From Chrysemys picta bellii (lineage: Eukaryota > Chordata > Testudines > Emydidae), in NCBI RefSeq assembly GCF_011386835.1, contig NC_088804.1, forward strand, positions 34,459,549 to 34,523,548: a stretch of 64,000 nucleotides of DNA. Direction: 5' to 3'. Below, in pieces: positions 58,694 through 64,000 of this stretch. Position 1 is the first letter of the stretch. Every line of letters begins with the position of its first letter. Below the pieces are notes generated by a model. The model saw only the letters and a list, made by a program, of their open reading frames with translations. It was not told where the DNA came from and did not search any database. Made by a program: the position numbers and the translations under genes.

Positions 58694-61600
58694 CCCTCCC
58701 CCTGAACTTACTGCCAGAGACTTGGACACTGTCCATGGCGGAGGCAGTACCTGTAAAATTTCTGTTTGTTTCTGGTCACACTTCCTTTCAGTACCTTGAA
58801 ACCATATGGTGTCACTCCTGGGGGTTCTAGCCCATTTTGGGGTCCCTGGTCCCCAGATGCTTGCAAACAGGTAGGGATGTAGTATTGCTAACAGAACGCA
58901 GGCAGCAATACTCATTAACGTGGAGGTATCTTGGCATTTAGCCACCAATGCCATGAGGCGGTGTGCCTCAGTTTCCCCTTCTACACAGCAGCATAGGCCT
59001 GTTATGCTTTTGCTGCTTTTTACAGGTATGGGCTGTAAAGTAACACGCTGGTGGGGCTGTCCTGTCACCATCCCCAGCATGTATAACAGCTTATTCCACA
59101 AATAAAATATGTTCCACATCTTTAAAGGGTTTACCACTAGTGTGAATTCTTTTGTTTTATCCCATAGGTGAATTAGCAAAAGACACAAGGTTAACAGCAA
59201 ATCTACAGTGGACAGGCTTCGTTCACTCAATTTGACTTGTTTAGCACCCATTGCATTTTCCCAGTTCTCTGTGCCCTCTGGTAGACCCTCTGATGCAGAT
59301 TCCTCTGCCTCTTTGGGGAAGACTTCTAGTTCGGGCATGTGCTTGGGTCTTTGGCCAGGAAAGGGTGTACTACAACCATACTTGTCCTCGGCCCCTCCCT
59401 CTGGAGTTTCTCTGGGCTGGGCCCCACTCCCTTGTGAAGTTCCTCCCATGAAGAGATTTCCCCTCCCCTGTCTTGGAGAGAGAGTTTTATCTCTTGCAAG
59501 TGTAGCAAGAACAGCAGCTTTCCCTGGGGTGCTCTGGACCCCTTTGGGCACCCCACTTTCTGTTTCCAATGGGTCAGCTGGATAGACCCCCTCATCCTGG
59601 AGGCCTGACCCCCAGGTTTCCCTTAAAACCTGATCCACAGGAGAGGGGGCTGGCATTTCGAATGCAGACTTTTCACCCTCCTCCTGGGAAAGCCCCTCCC
59701 CACAAAAGGTGGGTGGACTCTCTGGCCCCCCCTGACCTTCCATCTGGGCTTCCCTCTTTGATCTCCCCTCTGGGTCCGACACTCTTGTGTCCCCTGAAAG
59801 GGAAGGTGATCCTGCCCCAGCTGTGGACTCACAGCTACCAGCTACGACAGACCTCTCGCTGGCCAGCAAAATCCCTCCCCTTCCACTCGGGTTGGGCTGG
59901 CACTCAGCTATAGAGTCCTTGGGGCCTGTTCCCACCACAGCGGTCCCCAGGACCCCAACTTCCACCTTTGGGACACACGCCTCTGTGCACCCCAGGGCAG
60001 GCCCAGCCCCCTGCTGACCTGCAACTTCCTGGCAGTCAGCAGCTGTGGTGGCCTCCTTGCTACAAGGTGGTACATCCCCCTCCCCAGGGGAGATGATTAG
60101 GGGACAGGAGCTGGCTTCATCCAGCTCCTCCCTCTGGAACTTCCCTTGAGCCCCAGGGCTACAGGAACTGGCCACAACCAGCCCTGCCCCCGAAGCTGCA
60201 TCCTTTACTGCTGCAGAGGAACCTAAGAGACACTCTCCTATTCCCCCAGCAGTCCGTGTGACTTCACCCCCCTCTCTGGGGCTTTTAGCACAAGATTCCT
60301 TCTCACTGCTAACCAACCCTGGGACAGATTCTGCCACACTAAAGAAATCATTCCCCAGTAGAAACGGTGCAAAATTGTTTGCCACCGTTGCAACAGTCAG
60401 CTCAGCCTGCAAATCCCGAGTTTGCATGTGTACTTTAGCTAAAGGTGCAAGGACTTTGTAACCCCCGACCAGCTCTAATTCTGCCATTTTACCTGGCAAC
60501 AGATCCTTCTCCTGGATTAGGTCCCTCCTGACCACAGAAATCTCAGCACCCGTGTCCCTTAATCCAAGAAGCATTTGACCATTCAATTTAACAGCATGCA
60601 TATGCTCATTGCTGGGTTGTGTGGAAGCAAGCTTTACAAATCCTGTGTGGAAAGAGGCCACAGCCTGGCTCTGAGAAGCCGCAGCTTCACTCAGTAAGGG
60701 ACACTTATTCCTCAGGTGCTCAGTGGACTTACAATGATAGCACCTCTTGGGCTCCTCTGCTTGCACAGGAAATTTGGGTCGAGTACCAGGGGAATGGGGA
60801 GGTGACCGCCCAGCCTCTTTTTTCCCAGACCCAGGGGTAAAACGGTGATTCTGCTTTCCCCCAACCTTATACCCTTCTGCCAGTGGTTTGTGTTTGATTG
60901 CAGCTTGGGCTTGTTCATAAGAGTCAGCATACTCAGCTAATTCACCCACTGCATTTACCTTTTTGTCCCACAAATACTGTTTTACCTCATCACTGCACAT
61001 ATTCAGGAAATGTTCCTGCGTAACTAGATCACACATCCCTTCAAAGCTGGTAATGCCTCTCCCCCGCACCCATTTATCTACCAAATCTCTCATTTCATTG
61101 GCATAAGCCACATTACTTAATCCAGATCCCCTCTTAAGGCTCCTGAATTTAACCCTGTAGGTTTCAGGTGTAACCTGAAACTGTTTCAAAACCAGTTCCT
61201 TAAATTTACCATAGTTTGAAGCATCATCAATAGGCATCTTATTGAATATGTCCAGAGCTCTGCCAGTCAATTTTGCTATCAATGTGGTCATCTTCTGATC
61301 TTCAGGGATGGCATGGAGGGTGCACAGTCTCTCAAAGGTGATGAAATATTCGGCGATATCGCTGGACTTATCATACTGTGGACATAGCCGCTCCCATTTA
61401 TGGATTTTTGGGGAAGTGGAGCCAGCAGGGGGAGGGTTTCGTCTCTTTGACTCCATAACAGCCAGTTCATGTTTCCGGGCCTCCCTCTGGGCCTCCATAG
61501 CCCTCTCGTGGGCAGCTGCCTCTCTCGCTGCCTCTGCCTCCATGGCACTAATTTCTAATTGTCTTAGTTCCAGCCGTCTCTTATGTTCACTTTCTCTCTC

Positions 61601-61783
61601 TTTTGCTTCCAACCTGGCCAGCTTTAGTTTAATAGCAGCGTCACTGGTACTCATTGTCCTGCTTTCTCGTGCTGGGCTACAACCACTCTGCAGTTCACAG
61701 GAACTGAGATCACTAGTACTCATTGTCCTGCTTTCTTGTGCTGGGCCACAACCCCTCTGCAGTTCACTGAAACTGAGATGCAC
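58601..61783 (-). CDS. Gag-protease polyprotein of the Gypsy element
   Basis: An uninterrupted frame of up to 1060 codons. The likely natural start is Met44 (61654) or Met21; two 23-residue tandem units carry the upstream Mets. Domains in order: a charged coiled-coil region (about 46-115), a capsid segment whose second half (about 210-295: FRSLKRG, LVDKWVRG, EHFLNMCSDEVKQYL) resembles the SCAN domain, which is thought to descend from Gmr1-like capsids; a CX2CX4HX4C zinc knuckle near 347; and the aspartic protease motif DTGA near 410. After a protease-like stretch the frame continues through about 450 residues of Gly/Ser/Glu-rich sequence and a hydrophobic segment and ends inside the 3' LTR. 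No polymerase domains are seen. The element would need proteins from another copy to move. Confidence 0.85.
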   Translation of the reverse strand: MHLSFSELQRGCGPAQESRTMSTSDLSSCELQSGCSPARESRTMSTSDAAIKLKLARLEAKERESEHKRRLELRQLEISAMEAEAAREAAAHERAMEAQREARKHELAVMESKRRNPPPAGSTSPKIHKWERLCPQYDKSSDIAEYFITFERLCTLHAIPEDQKMTTLIAKLTGRALDIFNKMPIDDASNYGKFKELVLKQFQVTPETYRVKFRSLKRGSGLSNVAYANEMRDLVDKWVRGRGITSFEGMCDLVTQEHFLNMCSDEVKQYLWDKKVNAVGELAEYADSYEQAQAAIKHKPLAEGYKVGGKQNHRFTPGSGKKEAGRSPPHSPGTRPKFPVQAEEPKRCYHCKSTEHLRNKCPLLSEAAASQSQAVASFHTGFVKLASTQPSNEHMHAVKLNGQMLLGLRDTGAEISVVRRDLIQEKDLLPGKMAELELVGGYKVLAPLAKVHMQTRDLQAELTVATVANNFAPFLLGNDFFSVAESVPGLVSSEKESCAKSPREGGEVTRTAGGIGECLLGSSAAVKDAASGAGLVVASSCSPGAQGKFQREELDEASSCPLIISPGEGDVPPCSKEATTAADCQEVAGQQGAGPALGCTEACVPKVEVGVLGTAVVGTGPKDSIAECQPNPSGRGGILLASERSVVAGSCESTAGAGSPSLSGDTRVSDPEGRSKREAQMEGQGGPESPPTFCGEGLSQEEGEKSAFEMPAPSPVDQVLRETWGSGLQDEGVYPADPLETESGVPKGVQSTPGKAAVLATLARDKTLSPRQGRGNLFMGGTSQGSGAQPRETPEGGAEDKYGCSTPFPGQRPKHMPELEVFPKEAEESASEGLPEGTENWENAMGAKQVKLSERSLSTVDLLLTLCLLLIHLWDKTKEFTLVVNPLKMWNIFYLWNKLLYMLGMVTGQPHQRVTLQPIPVKSSKSITGLCCCVEGETEAHRLMALVAKCQDTSTLMSIAACVLLAILHPYLFASIWGPGTPKWARTPRSDTIWFQGTERKCDQKQTEILQVLPPPWTVSKSLAVSSGGGCDSVPQAKRSLACKREHAGTGEEIICIQFD
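58694..58703 (-). other. Polypurine tract
   Basis: AGGGGGAGGG on the minus strand directly abuts the TG of the 3' LTR, the position where plus-strand DNA synthesis is primed. Confidence 0.85.
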
Positions 61784-61962
61784 TCAGCTCAGGGGATTCT
61801 TAGTTAACAGAGAGCTTCCTTTTCTGTCCCTACTTCCCTTGCCCGAAATAAGCAAACAGAAAATAACAAACCAGTAACCACTTTGTCTGTTCTCCAGCCA
61901 CCACACTTAAAACTCACTTAAAATCACTACCAGTATCTCAAAGCAATCAGCTGTGCACAGAC

Positions 61963-61979
61963 CCTGCTCGACTACGCCA
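61963..61979 (-). other. Primer binding site, tRNA-Ser type
   Basis: On the minus strand the sequence one base after the 5' LTR begins TGGCGTAGTCG, complementary to the CCA end and acceptor stem of vertebrate tRNA-Ser (AGA/TGA family). The match continues as AGCAGG after a one-base difference. Confidence 0.75.
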
Positions 61980-61980
61980 C

Positions 61981-63174
61981 TGTGACGGGTTGGATCACAG
62001 AAACCCCCTTGGGAGCTGCCACCCGATGTGCAAAGACTACCCCTGCTTCTGTTTTCCCTGCCAGCTCAGGACTCCAGCACCCTGTCTTGCTGAGCCAGAC
62101 ACTCCTGTCTGGCTCCAGACACAGACCCAGGGTCTGAATCACTTGTCCCAAAGCTGCAAGTTTACCTGAAAACAGCTCGCAGTAGCGCGCTTGTCTTTAG
62201 CACTCAGATGCCCAACTCCCAATGGGGTCTAAACCCAGATAAATCCGTTTTACCCTGTATAAAGCTTATACAGGGCAAACTCATAAATTGTTCGCCCTCT
62301 ATAACACTGATAGAGAGATATGCACAGCTGTTTGCTCCCCCAGGTATTAATACATACTCTGAGTGAATTTACTAAATAAAAAGTGATTTTATTAAATACA
62401 GACAGTAGGATTTAAGTGGTTCAAAGTAGTAACAGACAGAACAAAGTAAGTCACCAAGCAAAATAAAATAAAATGCGCAGATCTATGCCTAATCAAACTG
62501 AATACAGATAATTTCCTCACCAGTTCCAGCGTGCTCCCTTTTACAGGCTAAGCTCCTTTTAGCCTGGGTCCAGCAATCACTCACACCCCCTGTAGTTACT
62601 GTCCTTTGTTTCAGTCTCCTTCAAGTATCCTGGGGGGGGTGGAGAGGCTCCTTCTTTAGCCAGCTGAAGACAAAATGGAGGGGTCTCCCACAGGTTTAAG
62701 TAGACTCTCTCTTGTGGGTGGAGACCTCCCTCCTCTGCAAAGCCCAGCTCCAAGATGGAGTTTTGGAGTCACCTGGGCAAGTCACATGCCCCTGCATGAC
62801 TCAGTCTTTGCATTGTCCACATGGCATCTTGCATGTCTCCAGGAAGACTTCTCATGTGGATTGGAGCATTCCAAGATGCATTGTTCCCTAAGTGTCTCCT
62901 GATCAGGTACTTAACCTGGCAAATTCCTTCCTAAAGAAGCTGACCAAATGCCTCACAAAGCTTACTTAGAAATCAGGCAAGCATACAGCCCATATTCTTA
63001 AGCTCGAGTAGAAAATGATATATACGTACAAATAGGATGAATCGATATAGTAGACCACAACCCTTACGGAGATATGTTACATGGCACAGGCAGCATAAAA
63101 CGTATTCCAGTTATGTCATACATACATTTATAAGCACCCCCTCCCCATAAAGCCTTATGGGGTACACTGTCACA
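61981..63174 (-). repeat. 5' LTR of the Gypsy element (full length)
   Basis: A 1194 bp LTR; read on the minus strand it starts TGTGACAGTGTACC and ends CCCGTCACA. An AATAAA signal on the minus strand lies near 62388. This is the complete LTR form. Confidence 0.9.
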
Positions 63175-63179
63175 CAGGG

Positions 63180-63845
63180 GTTAGGATATTCACCTGCGAT
63201 GTGGAAGACCTGCAGTTCAAGTCCCCCTTCCACCTGAGGATGATCTGAACAGAGCTCTGCCACCTCTTAGGTGAGTGCTCTAATCACTGGGCTGTAGGAT
63301 ATTCTGAGGAGGGCGTTCCCTCAGTCTCACATGTTGAAGCTATTCCACTGTGGATAAATAATTTTAAAAAGTCATTAGAGTAGGGAGATTGGATCCTGGA
63401 TCTCCCACGTGACTGTGCTAACTACCAGGCAATAGAGTCATTCTCATACTCATTATGTGCTCTCTCCCTCTGGCCCAATCCTTCCTTCAAGCCACAGGGG
63501 AGCATCTGCACCAGGACTGAGGGAGCCCCACAGCCCAGCGTTAGGGCACTCACGTGGCAGATCCCTTTTCAAAGCCCTTCTCCCCACCAGGTGGAGGGGG
63601 GACTTGAACTGGGGGTCTCCCACATCCCAGCTGAGTACCCTAACCACTGGGCTAAAAATGATGAGGGAGCTCAGCCTCTTTCTCCTTCCATTTTGTGCAA
63701 GCTTCCCTATAAGGGCCTGCTTCAGTAAGTGAGCTATGAGCACACTTACGGGATCAGGCCTGTAGGCAATGTAGGTAGAGGAACGCCTACTTTCCCCTAG
63801 TTTGTGCACCGCTTTGGGGCGTAGGCATTCAGACACCTGGCATGG
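63180..63845. repeat. Right half of the old repeat hosting the Gypsy element
   Basis: Several imperfect copies of a ggttagg-x-actcac and ctaaccactgggct word pair recur at 63180-63300, 63540-63555 and 63635-63655, with a GTAGGCAT/CGCCTAC terminal-like region at 63760-63830. It continues the repeat seen at 57745-58086. Family unknown to me. Confidence 0.45.
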
Positions 63846-64000
63846 AGCTGCAGTTCAGATGTGCAGAGGCCCACAATATCAAAATGGCTTGAAGCCAGAC
63901 TCTAAGTTAATCATGCAGTTTTTGGCATCCAACTATTTGCATGCACTCGAATAGCTTTCCACCCTAAAATTTAACGAGCCATTTCACAATGTGATGCACA

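Larger units (their letters stand above)
58092..63174 (-). mobile_element. Gypsy (Gmr1-like) LTR retrotransposon lacking pol
   Basis: A 5083 bp element on the minus strand is flanked by a perfect 5-bp target duplication CAGGG (58087-58091, 63175-63179). Its 5' LTR is 61981-63174, its 3' LTR 58092-58693. The primer site after the 5' LTR matches the 3' end of tRNA-Ser, and the polypurine tract AGGGGGAGGG (58703-58694) abuts the 3' LTR. The single long ORF holds a SCAN-like capsid, a CCHC zinc knuckle and an aspartic protease motif; no reverse transcriptase, RNase H or integrase is present. By eye I count about six substitutions and one 1-base indel in the roughly 590 bp shared by both LTRs, so insertion was fairly recent. 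Confidence 0.9.

Noticed and set aside
61308..61877. A 189-codon plus-strand ORF opposite Gag
   Set aside because: It is an antisense shadow of the charged Gag coiled-coil region.

Overview
This is a 64 kb piece of a vertebrate nuclear genome, most likely a turtle. The evidence is spliced amniote genes with GT-AG introns, testudine-type tRNA-derived SINEs with a CR1-like tail, CR1 and MIR relics, many hAT/Harbinger MITEs, and Penelope-like and Gypsy (Gmr1-like) retroelements. Nothing prokaryotic or organellar is present.

Two host genes are visible. On the minus strand at 1022-1322 lies the first coding exon of a PKD1L2-like gene (signal peptide plus the start of a C-type lectin domain); the rest lies beyond the left edge. 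On the plus strand, all eleven coding exons of BCO1 (beta-carotene 15,15'-oxygenase) run from 21624 to 55572. They splice in frame to 527 codons with the four iron-binding histidines intact. Head-to-head PKD1L2-BCO1 matches the order I know from human 16q23. A TATA/MEF2-like site lies about 100 bp upstream of the BCO1 ATG.

Layout: 0-1.3 kb, PKD1L2 exon with MIRs and a Tigger-like MITE; 1.3-21.5 kb, intergenic DNA with MITEs, a Penelope-like element (10177-11312) and MIRs; 21.6-39.1 kb, BCO1 exon 1 and a 17.4 kb intron 1 carrying a decayed RTE-like LINE, two LTR remnants and an apparently intact 4.86 kb Harbinger transposon (27525-32379) inserted inside one LTR; 39.1-55.6 kb, BCO1 exons 2-11 with introns containing MIR, CR1, SINE, Penelope and MITE insertions; 55.6-64 kb, BCO1 3' flank and a young 5.1 kb Gypsy-type element (58092-63174, minus) with a 1060-codon Gag-protease ORF but no pol.

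Points most worth a second look: the Harbinger carries three complete transcription units, including an unrecognised 96-residue protein nested in the intron of its Myb-like gene; several Penelope termini keep a hammerhead-ribozyme-like core; a SINE abuts the BCO1 exon 8 splice acceptor and may supply its branch point; a near-perfect foldback MITE sits in BCO1 intron 3; and the Gypsy element keeps a long open Gag-protease frame despite lacking polymerase. All calls come from reading the sequence; family names and human comparisons are from memory, not a search.
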